Source: JAXJYR01 sp964593515 | Lineage (GTDB): Bacteria > Bacillota_I > Bacilli_A > Erysipelotrichales > Erysipelotrichaceae | Reading direction: 5' to 3' | Assembly: GCA_964593515.1 (NCBI GenBank) | Contig: CAZQJH010000013.1 | Coordinates: 1 to 20,199 of the forward strand | Length of the DNA: 20,199 nt | Part shown: positions 1 to 7,885 of the stretch, one piece after another | How the letters are laid out: each line of letters starts with the position of its first letter | Position numbering within the stretch: the first letter of the stretch is position 1 | Program-made: the position numbers and the translations under genes | The notes under the pieces: generated by a model | The model's database searches: none | Told to the model about the DNA's origin: nothing | What the model saw: only the letters and a program-made list of their open reading frames with translations

Positions 1-165
1 GAATACTTCTGTGAAAGTGCTAGTGATCGTGAAAAGTTATGTAATAACTTACGTGAAGTATTAGTTAAGCATTTAGAATCTTCTAATTTAGCTAAAATTA
101 CATATGATTTAAATGTTGCAGATAATGTCGTTGAAGTTGAAATTCAAGAACATTTCGGTAAATAA
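1..165 (+). CDS. C-terminal 54 residues of an unrecognised protein (partial)
   Basis: The reading frame is open from the first base to a TAA at 163-165 and gives 54 residues ending in VEIQEHFGK. The fragment is hydrophilic, with an amphipathic helix-like stretch (REKLCNNLREVLVKHLE) followed by a strand-like, acidic end. I cannot assign a family from this piece alone. Codon use (TTA, GAA, AAT, CGT) matches the rest of the window, so it is probably a real chromosomal gene whose start lies upstream. A strong hairpin follows two bases after the stop. Confidence 0.7.
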   Translation, partial: EYFCESASDREKLCNNLREVLVKHLESSNLAKITYDLNVADNVVEVEIQEHFGK

Positions 166-166
166 A

Positions 167-199
167 AAAATTGAGAAGGTCTACTTCTCAATTTTTTTT
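167..199. terminator. Bidirectional intrinsic terminator
   Basis: A 12-bp perfect stem (167-178 with 184-195, loop 179-183) has an A-run on its left and a T-run on its right. It can therefore end the plus-strand gene stopping at 165 and also the minus-strand gene stopping at 198. The stop codon of the minus-strand gene abuts the T-run. Confidence 0.85.
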
Positions 200-707
200 A
201 GTTTAATTCAAAGGCATCTTCAATTTCCGCAATATACATATAATGATAATCATCATTAGGATAATTAGCATTAGCTAATTGTGGATCTAAGAAACTATCT
301 TGGGTTAATTGTTGAACATATAATTTTTTAGCTACTATAACACTACTTGCTTCATTGAAATAAGCAATGTTATCTTCACAGATTGTTGTGAAGTTAACTG
401 TACTAATTTTATCTTCATCTTTACCAGATACTCTTCCTAAGTGTGTTAAAGCTGGTTTGTATGATTCATCGTAAAAAGATAAAGTAAAAGATTGGGCATT
501 ATCAATAAATTGTTTCGTATAACGTTGAGGGCGAATAAAAGCAAAGACTACTTTTTTATTCCATAAAATTCCAACACCACCCCAAGATGCGGTCATCGTA
601 TTTACTTGATCACCATCTTTTGCGCTAATAAGCATCCAATCTTTACCAATTTTAGTAAATGGATCATTCATTAGTTTTTCAATCTCAATTTTAGTTTTAG
701 TTTTCAT
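198..707 (-). CDS. Flavin reductase-like FMN-binding protein
   Basis: This 169-residue protein resembles the flavin reductase-like (DIM6/NTAB, FMN-binding split-barrel) family, which binds FMN and usually reduces flavins with NAD(P)H or carries a related redox activity. The family-like stretch is the N-terminal third: MTASWGGVGILW, then VFAFIRPQRYTKQFID, then a serine-phenylalanine-rich strand (SFTLSFY), the pattern expected around the flavin phosphate. There is no signal peptide or membrane segment, so it should be cytoplasmic. The frame stays open 16 codons further upstream, but I chose the ATG at 707 because AGGAGG lies just before it (715-720, read on the minus strand). A TTGTCA/TATAAT promoter sits upstream. 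It is a single-gene unit, divergent from the hypothetical gene at 816. The physiological substrate cannot be told from sequence. Confidence 0.85.
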   Translation of the reverse strand: MKTKTKIEIEKLMNDPFTKIGKDWMLISAKDGDQVNTMTASWGGVGILWNKKVVFAFIRPQRYTKQFIDNAQSFTLSFYDESYKPALTHLGRVSGKDEDKISTVNFTTICEDNIAYFNEASSVIVAKKLYVQQLTQDSFLDPQLANANYPNDDYHYMYIAEIEDAFELN

Positions 708-726
708 GTGTAATCCTCCTAGTAGT

Positions 727-755
727 ATTATATGTTTAAAAAATAACGATGACAA
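727..755 (-). promoter_or_regulatory. Sigma-A-type promoter of the flavin reductase-like gene
   Basis: Read on the minus strand: TTGTCA (755-750), exactly 17 bases, TATAAT (732-727). This ends about 20 bases before the start codon at 707. Good consensus and position. Confidence 0.8.
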
Positions 756-782
756 GAAAAAGTATACTTTAAGTTAAAAATT

Positions 783-791
783 TGCTATAAT
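783..791 (+). promoter_or_regulatory. Extended -10 promoter of the hypothetical gene at 816
   Basis: TGCTATAAT at 783-791 is a perfect extended -10 element. No good -35 hexamer is visible 17 bases upstream (TATACT at 763-768). The strong SD AGGGAGGA follows at 803-810. Confidence 0.65.
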
Positions 792-815
792 ATTACGGTT
801 AAAGGGAGGATTATG

Positions 816-1763
816 ATGAGATTAACAGTTATTGATATATTTGAAAAAGCATCGTTAGCCAAATTAAAAACATGTGCTAAACGATTAAAAATAAAAGGTT
901 TTAGTACGAAGAAAAAAGATGATTTATTAACTATGATTCAAGAACGGTTTAGTGAAGATGGTTGTATGGAAGCAATTATTGAGAAAATTACTTATCGTGA
1001 ATTTAATTTCTTAAAGAAATTAATGAAAAAAGATGGGGTTAAAGCTAATTGCGAAATTGAAGTGTTATTATCAATGGGGATTGTTAGTAATGATGGTGAT
1101 AAATATAGTTTAAGTCAAGAAGCATATGATTTATTTAAAGCTAAACGTTTAGATAATTACCAAAAAGAAGTAAGTGCTAATCATAGACGTTTAACTTTAG
1201 TTAAAGCTTATATTAATTTTTTAGGGCTTGTAAGTGAAGATGAATTAGTTGAAGCTTTTATGATCTATGAAGGATATAGTAAAAGTGAAGCTAGTGCACA
1301 AGTTAAATTTGTGAAAAGCTTAGAAATGTTTGAAACATACAATAATTACTTTGTACAAGATGATTTATATGCTAGTGGAGTTACTTCAATTGAAAGAGTA
1401 TTACTTAATATTAATGGGGTTAAAGCTAAACAATTAAGCTATGATGAATTATTAAAATATAGTGATCCATATTATTTTGAACGTTGTGATGCTCATACTA
1501 AATTAGAAACATTACTTAAATTAAAAAATATTGAAGCTAGTAAAATTGATGACTTCTTTAAAGAGTTAGTAGTTATGTATCGTGTTGGTGATATTACTAC
1601 AGCGAAAATTGTTGATTTATTTATTAAATATGGATGTCTTCAATCCCAATTAGATATGCAAGTAATGTGTGATTGGGTTAATGTAATGTATAACAATACG
1701 GTTGTATATCATAATCATGGTTATACACCAAATGAAAAAATGATGAATTTTGAAAGAAAATGA
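816..1763 (+). CDS. Hypothetical protein with SAP-like N-terminus
   Basis: I do not recognise this 315-residue protein. Two in-frame ATGs (813 and 816) follow the SD. The second has the better spacing (GGAGG at 805-809), so 816 is preferred. Residues about 10-45 (LAKLKTCAKRLKIKGFSTKK onwards) form two basic, helix-like segments joined by a KGFSTKKK turn, resembling a SAP or Rho-N nucleic-acid-binding motif. The middle is helical and acidic, with no membrane segment or signal peptide. The end has the pattern YNNTVVYHNHGYTPNEKM. A similar N-N-T...G-x-TPNE ending occurs, to my recollection, in some uncharacterised Bacillota proteins, including SEC-C-containing ones, but the SEC-C Cys/His site is absent here. 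It is a single-gene unit between a flavin reductase-like gene and the leu T-box. A cytoplasmic nucleic-acid-associated role is a guess only. Confidence 0.75.
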   Translation: MRLTVIDIFEKASLAKLKTCAKRLKIKGFSTKKKDDLLTMIQERFSEDGCMEAIIEKITYREFNFLKKLMKKDGVKANCEIEVLLSMGIVSNDGDKYSLSQEAYDLFKAKRLDNYQKEVSANHRRLTLVKAYINFLGLVSEDELVEAFMIYEGYSKSEASAQVKFVKSLEMFETYNNYFVQDDLYASGVTSIERVLLNINGVKAKQLSYDELLKYSDPYYFERCDAHTKLETLLKLKNIEASKIDDFFKELVVMYRVGDITTAKIVDLFIKYGCLQSQLDMQVMCDWVNVMYNNTVVYHNHGYTPNEKMMNFERK

Positions 1764-1791
1764 AATTAATTGAAAACCAATGATTTACTTG

Positions 1792-1820
1792 TTGACTTTT
1801 TAATGAAAATGTTTTATGCT
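1792..1820 (+). promoter_or_regulatory. Promoter of the leucine operon
   Basis: TTGACT (1792-1797), 17 bases, TATGCT (1815-1820). It lies directly upstream of the T-box leader, so transcription would begin around 1827. The -35 is near consensus; the -10 matches four of six positions. Confidence 0.65.
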
Positions 1821-1835
1821 TAATATACATTGAAA

Positions 1836-2100
1836 AAGCGTTGAGCGGGACATAATTAAGTATTGACACTTTAGAGAAGAGTCGGTTGGTGAAAGGCTTG
1901 TGAAGAGCTTAATTTACTCACCCGTTAGCTATGATAAGAACGTGCATAAGCATTAGTAAAGATCATCGGTTACAACCGTTATCGGTAAGCTATTGGTAAA
2001 CAATAGTAAAGGGGATGCTGTTTAGAAAGCATCAACTAGAGTGGTACCGCGTAAGTTTTAGCTTTCGTCTCTATGGATATAGGGATGAAAGCTTTTTTTT
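1836..2100 (+). promoter_or_regulatory. Leucine T-box riboswitch leader with terminator/antiterminator
   Basis: This fills the 356-base gap before leuA. Seen directly: the 5' AGAGAAGAG element (1872-1880), GGTTGGTG (1884-1891), a 3' half containing CTCACCC (1917-1923), the T-box sequence AGAGTGGTACCGCG (2038-2051), and a 12-bp terminator stem (2060-2071 with 2082-2093) followed by a T-run. In this RNA class, uncharged tRNA pairs its anticodon with a specifier codon and its 3' end with the T-box bulge, which favours the antiterminator. The bulge here reads TGGT (2042-2045), matching an ACCA end, as expected for tRNA-Leu with discriminator A. CTC at 1917-1919, followed by ACC, is the likeliest leucine specifier. 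TTA (1925-1927) and CTA (1929-1931) are alternatives I cannot exclude without folding. The start of stem I at about 1836 is approximate. Confidence 0.92.
2060..2100 (+). terminator. T-box-controlled intrinsic terminator before leuA
   Basis: AGCTTTCGTCTC pairs with GGGATGAAAGCT (2082-2093, two G-U pairs). An eight-base T-run follows. It is the off-state structure of the leader and is mutually exclusive with the antiterminator formed by the T-box sequence at 2038-2051. Confidence 0.9.
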
Positions 2101-2119
2101 ATAGAAGGAGGAATTTAAA

Positions 2120-3808
2120 ATGGAAGGTTATCAAAAGTATAAAAGACAATACTATATGCCCAAAGAAGAATGTTATGATTGGGTAAAAAAAGAGTATATT
2201 GATCAAGCACCAATTTGGTGTAGTGTCGATTTACGTGATGGGAATCAATCATTAATTATTCCTATGTCATTAGAAGAGAAATTAGAATTTTTTGATTTAT
2301 TAGTTAAACTAGGTTTTAAAGAAATTGAAGTTGGTTTTCCGGCTGCTTCACAAACTGAATATGAATTTTTACGTCGTTTAATTGAAGAAAATCGTATTCC
2401 TGATGATGTAACGATTCAAGTTTTAACTCAAGCTAGGGAACATATCATTCGTAAAACTTTTGAAGCGGTTAAAGGAGCTAAAAATGCCGTTATTCACTTA
2501 TATAATTCCACAAGTTTTGCGCAACGCCAACAAGTATTTAAAAAGAGTAAAGAAGAAATCTTACAAATTGCGGTTGAAGGAGCTAAGTTATTAGATAAAT
2601 TAACTAAAGAAGATGGTGGTAATTATCGTTTTGAATATTCACCAGAAAGTTTTACGGGGACTGAAGTTGAATATGCATTAGATGTTGTGAATGCAGTATT
2701 AGATGTATGGCAACCAACTAGTGAGCGTAAAGTTATTATTAATTTACCAGTTACCGTTGAAATGAGTTTACCACATGTTTATGCTTCACAAATTGAATAT
2801 ATGTGTAAAAATATGAAGTATCGTGATAATGTTATTGTTTCACTTCATCCACATAATGATCGTGGTTGTGGGGTAGCTGATAGTGAGTTAGGATTATTAG
2901 CTGGTGCTGATCGTATTGAAGGAACATTATTCGGTAATGGTGAACGTACCGGAAACGTTGATATTATTACTTTAGCTATGAATATGTATACGCATGGAGT
3001 TGATCCACAATTAGATTTTAGTAATATGCGTGAAATTGTTGAAGTATATGAAAGATGTACACGAATGAAAGTTGGTATGCGTCAACCTTATGCTGGTCAA
3101 TTAGTCTTTGCCGCCTTTAGTGGTTCACATCAAGATGCGATTGCGAAAGGTATGCACTATCGTGAAGATAATCATGAACAATACTGGACAGTACCTTACT
3201 TACCATTAGATCCAAAAGATGTTGGTCGAGTATATGAAACTGATGTTATTCGTATTAATTCACAATCTGGTAAAGGTGGAATTGGTTATATGTTAGAAGA
3301 ATATTATGGTTACCAATTACCAAAAGAAATGAAAGAAGAAGTTGGATACTTTATGAAAAATGTATCTGATGAACAACATAAAGAATTATTACCAAATGAA
3401 GTTAAAGACTTATTTGAAAAAGAATATATGAATGTTAATGTACCATATGTGATGAATGATTATCACTTTGTAAGAGAAAAAGATACTTTAACTTGTACCT
3501 TAAATATTACGCATAATGGTATAACCAAATTTATTACGGGAGTAGGTAATGGGCGTTTAGATGCCGTAGCAAATGCTTTACGTGATAATTTAGATTTAAC
3601 TTTTGATATTCAAGATTACCAAGAACATGCTTTAGATAAAGGTTCAACATCAAAAGCTGTTTCTTATATTAAGATTATTGATTGTCGTAATATGATTCAA
3701 TGGGGTGTAGGAATCCATGAAGATATTATTGCATCAAGTGTTAAAGCATTATTTGCAAGTATTAACCGTGCCGTAATGCAAAAACAACAAGCTTTACAGG
3801 AGGATTAA
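2120..3808 (+). CDS. leuA: 2-isopropylmalate synthase, long (yeast/actinobacterial-type) form
   Basis: This enzyme condenses 2-oxoisovalerate with acetyl-CoA to give 2-isopropylmalate, the committed step of leucine synthesis. The 562-residue length and the N-terminus ([10 protein letters not shown], then [16 protein letters not shown]) are typical of the long LeuA class rather than the roughly 510-residue Bacillus form. The TIM-barrel catalytic part shows DLRDGNQ (37-43) and the metal ligands of LHPHNDRG (242-249). [11 protein letters not shown] (271-281) follows. The C-terminal region, from about residue 430, fits the leucine-binding regulatory domain ([15 protein letters not shown]). The start ATG has AGGAGG at 2106-2111. 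It is the first gene of leuACDB and lies directly behind the leucine T-box, so both transcriptional control by tRNA charging and allosteric feedback are likely. Four bases separate it from leuC. Confidence 0.97.
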   Translation: MEGYQKYKRQYYMPKEECYDWVKKEYIDQAPIWCSVDLRDGNQSLIIPMSLEEKLEFFDLLVKLGFKEIEVGFPAASQTEYEFLRRLIEENRIPDDVTIQVLTQAREHIIRKTFEAVKGAKNAVIHLYNSTSFAQRQQVFKKSKEEILQIAVEGAKLLDKLTKEDGGNYRFEYSPESFTGTEVEYALDVVNAVLDVWQPTSERKVIINLPVTVEMSLPHVYASQIEYMCKNMKYRDNVIVSLHPHNDRGCGVADSELGLLAGADRIEGTLFGNGERTGNVDIITLAMNMYTHGVDPQLDFSNMREIVEVYERCTRMKVGMRQPYAGQLVFAAFSGSHQDAIAKGMHYREDNHEQYWTVPYLPLDPKDVGRVYETDVIRINSQSGKGGIGYMLEEYYGYQLPKEMKEEVGYFMKNVSDEQHKELLPNEVKDLFEKEYMNVNVPYVMNDYHFVREKDTLTCTLNITHNGITKFITGVGNGRLDAVANALRDNLDLTFDIQDYQEHALDKGSTSKAVSYIKIIDCRNMIQWGVGIHEDIIASSVKALFASINRAVMQKQQALQED

Positions 3809-3812
3809 GATA

Positions 3813-5075
3813 ATGGGAATGACAATGACACAAAAGATTCTAGCTGCACATGCTGGAGTTGAAGAAGTAAAAGCTGGACAATTAATTAATGTGAAATTAG
3901 ATATGGTTTTAGGTAATGATATTACAACACCTGTAGCTATTAAAGAATTTGAAAAATATGGTTTTGATGAAGTATTTGATAAAGAAAAGGTTTCAATGGT
4001 AATGGATCATTTTGCTCCTAATAAAGATATTAAAGCAGCACAACAATGTAAGACATGTCGTCAATTTGCTTATGCTAAAAATATTAAACATTTTTATGAT
4101 GTAGGAAAAATGGGGGTTGAACATGCTTTATTACCGGAACAAGGGATTGTAGGACCAGGTGAAGTAATTATTGGGGCTGATTCACATACATGTACTTATG
4201 GAGCTTTAAATGCTTTTTCAACTGGAGTTGGAAGTACTGATATGGCAGCTGGAATGGCTACAGGAGAAGCATGGTTTAAAATTCCTGAAGCAATTAGATT
4301 TAATTTACGTGGTAAATTAAAACCAAATGTAAGTGGTAAAGATGTTATCTTACATATTATTGGAATGATTGGAGTTGATGGAGCTTTATATAAATCAATG
4401 GAATTTGGGGGAATTGGTTTAAGTAGCTTATCAATTGATGATCGTCTAACAATGGCTAATATGGCTATTGAAGCGGGAGCTAAAAATGGAATTTTCGAAT
4501 TTGATGAAATTACGAAAGCTTATGTGGATGAACGTTTAGATCGTCCTTATAATACATATGCTCCAGATAAAGATGCACAATATGCCAATGTCTTTAATAT
4601 TGACTTAAGTCGTATTGAACCAACAGTGGCTTTCCCCCACTTACCAGAAAATACAAAGAAAATTAGTGAAATTAAAGAACCAATTAAAATTGATCAAGTT
4701 GTAATTGGATCTTGTACTAATGGAAGAAGTAGTGATATGGAAATAGCAGCTAAAGTATTAAAAGGTAAAAAAGTAGCTGATCATGTACGTTGTATTATTA
4801 TTCCTGCTACACAAGCAATTTATAAAGAATGTATTACTAAAGGTTGGATGGAAATCTTTATTGATGCAGGATGTGTGGTTTCGACACCAACATGTGGTCC
4901 TTGTTTAGGAGGATATATGGGTATTTTAGCTGAAGGTGAACGCTGTATGGCAACAACTAATCGTAACTTTGTTGGACGTATGGGACATGTGGAATCAGAA
5001 GTATATTTAGCTTCACCAGCTAGTGCCGCAGCTAGTGCTATTAGTGGTGTGATTAGTGCTTGGGAGGAAGAATAA
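3813..5075 (+). CDS. leuC: 3-isopropylmalate dehydratase large subunit
   Basis: Together with LeuD this aconitase-family protein isomerises 2-isopropylmalate to 3-isopropylmalate. The three [4Fe-4S] ligands are visible: Cys301 in IGSCTNGR, and Cys361 and Cys364 in [10 protein letters not shown]. The substrate/active-site stretch [20 protein letters not shown] starts at residue 121, and DHFAPNKD is at 65-72. At 420 residues it has the length of the shorter archaeal/clostridial-type LeuC, which pairs with a short LeuD, as seen here. The start ATG has AGGAGG at 3798-3803. A second ATG three codons in (3822) is possible but has worse spacing. Its stop is separated from the leuD ATG by one base. 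Confidence 0.97.
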   Translation: MGMTMTQKILAAHAGVEEVKAGQLINVKLDMVLGNDITTPVAIKEFEKYGFDEVFDKEKVSMVMDHFAPNKDIKAAQQCKTCRQFAYAKNIKHFYDVGKMGVEHALLPEQGIVGPGEVIIGADSHTCTYGALNAFSTGVGSTDMAAGMATGEAWFKIPEAIRFNLRGKLKPNVSGKDVILHIIGMIGVDGALYKSMEFGGIGLSSLSIDDRLTMANMAIEAGAKNGIFEFDEITKAYVDERLDRPYNTYAPDKDAQYANVFNIDLSRIEPTVAFPHLPENTKKISEIKEPIKIDQVVIGSCTNGRSSDMEIAAKVLKGKKVADHVRCIIIPATQAIYKECITKGWMEIFIDAGCVVSTPTCGPCLGGYMGILAEGERCMATTNRNFVGRMGHVESEVYLASPASAAASAISGVISAWEEE

Positions 5076-5076
5076 A

Positions 5077-5568
5077 ATGAAAACAGTTGGATTTGTGCAT
5101 AAATATAATGATAATGTGGATACGGATGTAATTATTCCTGCACGTTATTTAAATACTAGTGATCCTAAAGAATTAGCTAGTAAATGTATGATTGATATTG
5201 ATGATGAATTTGCATCAAGAGTTAAACCTAATGATATTATGGTTGCTGGTTATAACTTTGGATGTGGTTCATCACGTGAACATGCCCCGATTGCTATTAA
5301 AGCTAGTGGTATTTCTTGTGTTATTGCGAAAAGCTTTGCTCGTATCTTCTATCGTAATGCGATTAATATTGGTTTAGCTATCTTAGAATGTGAAGAAGCA
5401 AGTGATCGTATTGATGCTAATGATGAAGTGGAAATTGATTTTGATACCGGGATTATCTACAATAAAACTAAAAATGAATCTTATCAAGCTCAACCTTTCC
5501 CACCATTTATTCAAAATATTATGAAAAATAATGGTTTATTGAATTCAATTAAGGAGGGAAAGAAATAA
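5077..5568 (+). CDS. leuD: 3-isopropylmalate dehydratase small subunit
   Basis: This is the swivel-domain partner of LeuC. The 163-residue protein has the family's N-terminal [14 protein letters not shown] (residues 12-25) and the conserved [11 protein letters not shown] (61-71), which contributes to the substrate-binding pocket. An in-frame GTG upstream (5056) would overlap leuC by 20 bases. I chose the ATG at 5077 because GGGAGGAAG lies just before it (5062-5070) and the protein then begins exactly at the family N-terminus. Its stop overlaps the leuB start by one base (TAATG), suggesting translational coupling. Confidence 0.96.
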   Translation: MKTVGFVHKYNDNVDTDVIIPARYLNTSDPKELASKCMIDIDDEFASRVKPNDIMVAGYNFGCGSSREHAPIAIKASGISCVIAKSFARIFYRNAINIGLAILECEEASDRIDANDEVEIDFDTGIIYNKTKNESYQAQPFPPFIQNIMKNNGLLNSIKEGKK

Positions 5569-6647
5569 TGGAAAAGAATATTGCGGTAGTTGCTGGGGAT
5601 GGAATTGGACCAGAAATTGTAAATGAAGCCTTAAAAGTATTAGATTGTATTGGTGAAAAATATAATCATAAATTTAATTATACTCATGTATTAGCTGGAG
5701 GATGTGCGATTGATAAATATGGTACTAGTTTACCACAAGAATCATTACAAGCATGTTTAGATAGTGATTCAGTTTTATTAGGAGCAGTTGGTGGACCTAA
5801 ATGGGATAATTGTGATCCTAGTATTCGTCCTGAAAAAGCATTATTATCAATTCGTAAAGAATTAGGATTATATGCAAACTTAAGACCAGCTAAAATCTTT
5901 CCTCAATTAGCTAGTGCTTCACCACTTCGTGAAGATATTGTAGCTAAAGGAATTGACTTCATGGTTGTTAGAGAGTTAATTAGTGGAGTTTATTTTGGGG
6001 AAAAGAAAACTTATGAAAAAAATGGTGAATTAGTAGCTGAAGATTCAATGTATTATGCTGAATCAGAAATTAGAAGAATTGCTCATAGTGCTTTTCAAAT
6101 TGCACGTAAACGTCATTCTAAAGTTATTTCGGTGGATAAAGCTAATGTATTAGATAGTTCTCGTTTATGGCGTAAAGTAGTTCATGAAGTTGGTAAAGAA
6201 TATCCTGATGTAGAACTTAGTGATATGTTAGTTGATAATACAGCTATGCAAATTGTGAAAAATCCAGCACAATTTGATGTTATTGTAACTGAAAATATGT
6301 TTGGTGATATTTTAAGTGATGAAGCTAGTATGATTACGGGAAGTATTGGTTTAATTCCAAGTGCTTCCTTAGGTGAAGGAACACGTGGTATGTATGAACC
6401 AATTCATGGAAGTGCTCCTGATATTGCTGGACAAAATATTGCGAATCCAATAGGAACTATTTTAGCTGCTTCAATGATGCTTAAATATGCTTTTGATATG
6501 GATGAAGAAGCAGCTTTTATTGAACAATGTGTTAATGATGTCTTAGCGGATGGATATCGTTGTGGTGATATTATGGAAGAAGGTAAAACTAAATTATCTT
6601 GTAGTGCCATGGGAGATAAAATTGTTGAATATATGAAAAAAGCTTAG
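5568..6647 (+). CDS. leuB: 3-isopropylmalate dehydrogenase
   Basis: This NAD-dependent beta-decarboxylating dehydrogenase turns 3-isopropylmalate into 2-oxoisocaproate, the direct leucine precursor. The 359-residue protein has GDGIGPEIV near the N-terminus, the substrate arginines in LSIRKELGLYANLRP (93-107) and VVRELISGVYFGE, the catalytic Lys191 in SVDKANVLDSSRLWR, and Mg2+ ligands Asp224, Asp247 and Asp251 within the signature NMFGDILSDEASMITGSIG. The SD AAGGAGGGAAAG (5551-5562) precedes the ATG. It is the last leu gene of the operon, and its stop codon lies inside a short terminator-like hairpin. The final transamination step and the upstream ilv genes are not in this window. Confidence 0.97.
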   Translation: MEKNIAVVAGDGIGPEIVNEALKVLDCIGEKYNHKFNYTHVLAGGCAIDKYGTSLPQESLQACLDSDSVLLGAVGGPKWDNCDPSIRPEKALLSIRKELGLYANLRPAKIFPQLASASPLREDIVAKGIDFMVVRELISGVYFGEKKTYEKNGELVAEDSMYYAESEIRRIAHSAFQIARKRHSKVISVDKANVLDSSRLWRKVVHEVGKEYPDVELSDMLVDNTAMQIVKNPAQFDVIVTENMFGDILSDEASMITGSIGLIPSASLGEGTRGMYEPIHGSAPDIAGQNIANPIGTILAASMMLKYAFDMDEEAAFIEQCVNDVLADGYRCGDIMEEGKTKLSCSAMGDKIVEYMKKA

Positions 6648-6663
6648 TTATAAGCTTTTTTTT
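6636..6663 (+). terminator. Weak terminator overlapping the leuB stop codon
   Basis: AAAAAAGCTTA (6636-6646) pairs with TAAGCTTTTTT (6651-6661). The loop is only 6647-6650, and the T-run continues to 6663. The stem is A-T-rich with just two G-C pairs, so termination is probably incomplete. The SD of the next gene follows at once, which suggests partial read-through into the amidohydrolase gene. Confidence 0.6.
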
Positions 6664-6679
6664 GGAAGGAGAAAGAAAG

Positions 6680-7819
6680 ATGTTAATTAAAAATGGATAT
6701 GTTTATACAATGCATAATGACGAATGTGGCATTATGGATATTCGAATTGAAGATGGAAAATTTGTGGAAGTTGGTAAATTAGAAGCTAATGATAATGAAG
6801 AAGTAATTGATGCTAGTGGTAAAAATGTTTATCCTGGATTTGTTGAAGCGCATTGTCATTTAGGAATGGAAGAAAGTAGTATTCGTGGTGAAGGTGATGA
6901 TGTTAATGAAATGTCTCATCCTCTTACTCCACATGTACGCGGAATTGATGGATGTTATCCATTAGATGAAACGTTAAAAGAAGCACGTGAAGCTGGAGTT
7001 ACTTGTGTAGCAACTGGTCCAGGTAGTGCTAATGTTTTAGGTGGTACTTTCTTCGCGATGAAAACATATGGTACTAGTGTTGATGAAATGAGTATTAAAA
7101 ATCCAGTAGCGATGAAATCAGCTTTTGGGGAAAATCCTAAAAGGGTATATCATGATTCACATATTGTATCAAGAATGAATATTGCAGCTTTAATGCGTGA
7201 AACGTTATTTAAAACTAAAGAATATATGGCTAAAAAAGAAGCAGCTAATGGTGATGCTAGTAAAATGCCTGCTTTTGATATGAAATTAGAAGCGATGATT
7301 CCAGTATTGAAAAAAGAATTAGTAATGAAATGTCATGCTCATCGTAGTGATGATATCTTAACTGCGATTCGTATTGCGAAAGAGTTTGATATTAATATTT
7401 CATTAGATCACTGTACTGATGGGCAAGTTATTTTACCACAAATTAAAGCAAGTGGCTTCCCAGCTATTATTGGACCATCTTTAGGTCATAAATCTAAATA
7501 TGAATTAAAGAGTAAATCATTTAAAACCCCTAAAGCTTTTGATGAAGCTGGAGTATTATTTGCCTTAACAACTGATTCACCAGTTATTCCGCAAATGTAT
7601 TTACCAATGTGTGCTGGTTTAGCCCATAAAGAAGGTTTAAATCATTTATCAGCTTTAAAAGCAATTACGATTAATCCCGCTAAAATCTTAGGTTTAGATG
7701 AACGTATTGGTAGTATTGAAGTAGGTAAAGATGCAGACTTAGTAATTGTTGATGGAGATGTATTAGATTCATTAAGTAATGTTGAAACTGTATTTATTAA
7801 TGGGGTTAAAGTTAAATAA
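6680..7819 (+). CDS. Amidohydrolase, imidazolonepropionase-like
   Basis: This 379-residue protein belongs to the metal-dependent amidohydrolase superfamily. Seen: an N-terminal beta-sandwich start (LIKNGYVYTM), the metal site AHCHLG with His58 and His60, further candidate ligands His219/His221 (KCHAHRSDD) and His244 (LDHCTDG), and the catalytic Asp299 in TTDSPVIP. It ends with the typical GKDADLVIVDGD segment. This arrangement is that of the imidazolonepropionase-related group (COG1228 type), but hut neighbours are absent, so the substrate is unknown. A TTG-initiated extension from 6662 is possible, but that TTG precedes the SD (GGAAGGAGAAAG, 6664-6675). The ATG at 6680 is well placed. It lies behind leuB after a weak terminator and may be co-transcribed with leu by read-through. 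No leucine-pathway step needs it. Confidence 0.9.
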   Translation: MLIKNGYVYTMHNDECGIMDIRIEDGKFVEVGKLEANDNEEVIDASGKNVYPGFVEAHCHLGMEESSIRGEGDDVNEMSHPLTPHVRGIDGCYPLDETLKEAREAGVTCVATGPGSANVLGGTFFAMKTYGTSVDEMSIKNPVAMKSAFGENPKRVYHDSHIVSRMNIAALMRETLFKTKEYMAKKEAANGDASKMPAFDMKLEAMIPVLKKELVMKCHAHRSDDILTAIRIAKEFDINISLDHCTDGQVILPQIKASGFPAIIGPSLGHKSKYELKSKSFKTPKAFDEAGVLFALTTDSPVIPQMYLPMCAGLAHKEGLNHLSALKAITINPAKILGLDERIGSIEVGKDADLVIVDGDVLDSLSNVETVFINGVKVK

Positions 7820-7855
7820 AAATAATTGTTTTTTATAATGGTTTTTATTGTTTTG

Positions 7856-7864
7856 TGTTACAAT
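7856..7864 (+). promoter_or_regulatory. Possible extended -10 promoter of the SLH protein gene
   Basis: TGTTACAAT (7856-7864) fits an extended -10 element, with no -35 at 17 bases. It lies between the amidohydrolase stop and the SD AAGGGGTGAT (7871-7880), so the leader would be extremely short. Confidence 0.4.
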
Positions 7865-7885
7865 AAAAATAAGGGGTGATAAAAA

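Noticed and set aside
1863..1868. Perfect TTGACA within the T-box leader
   Set aside because: No -10 hexamer lies at 16-18 bases (GTTGGT region), and the stretch belongs to conserved stem I of the T-box.
1678..1869. Minus-strand open frame of 63 codons across the end of the gene at 816
   Set aside because: It has no SD or family match, lies antisense to a real gene and runs into the leu promoter and T-box leader.
5056..5076. GTG-initiated extension of leuD
   Set aside because: It overlaps leuC and covers the leuD SD; the family N-terminus begins at the ATG at 5077.
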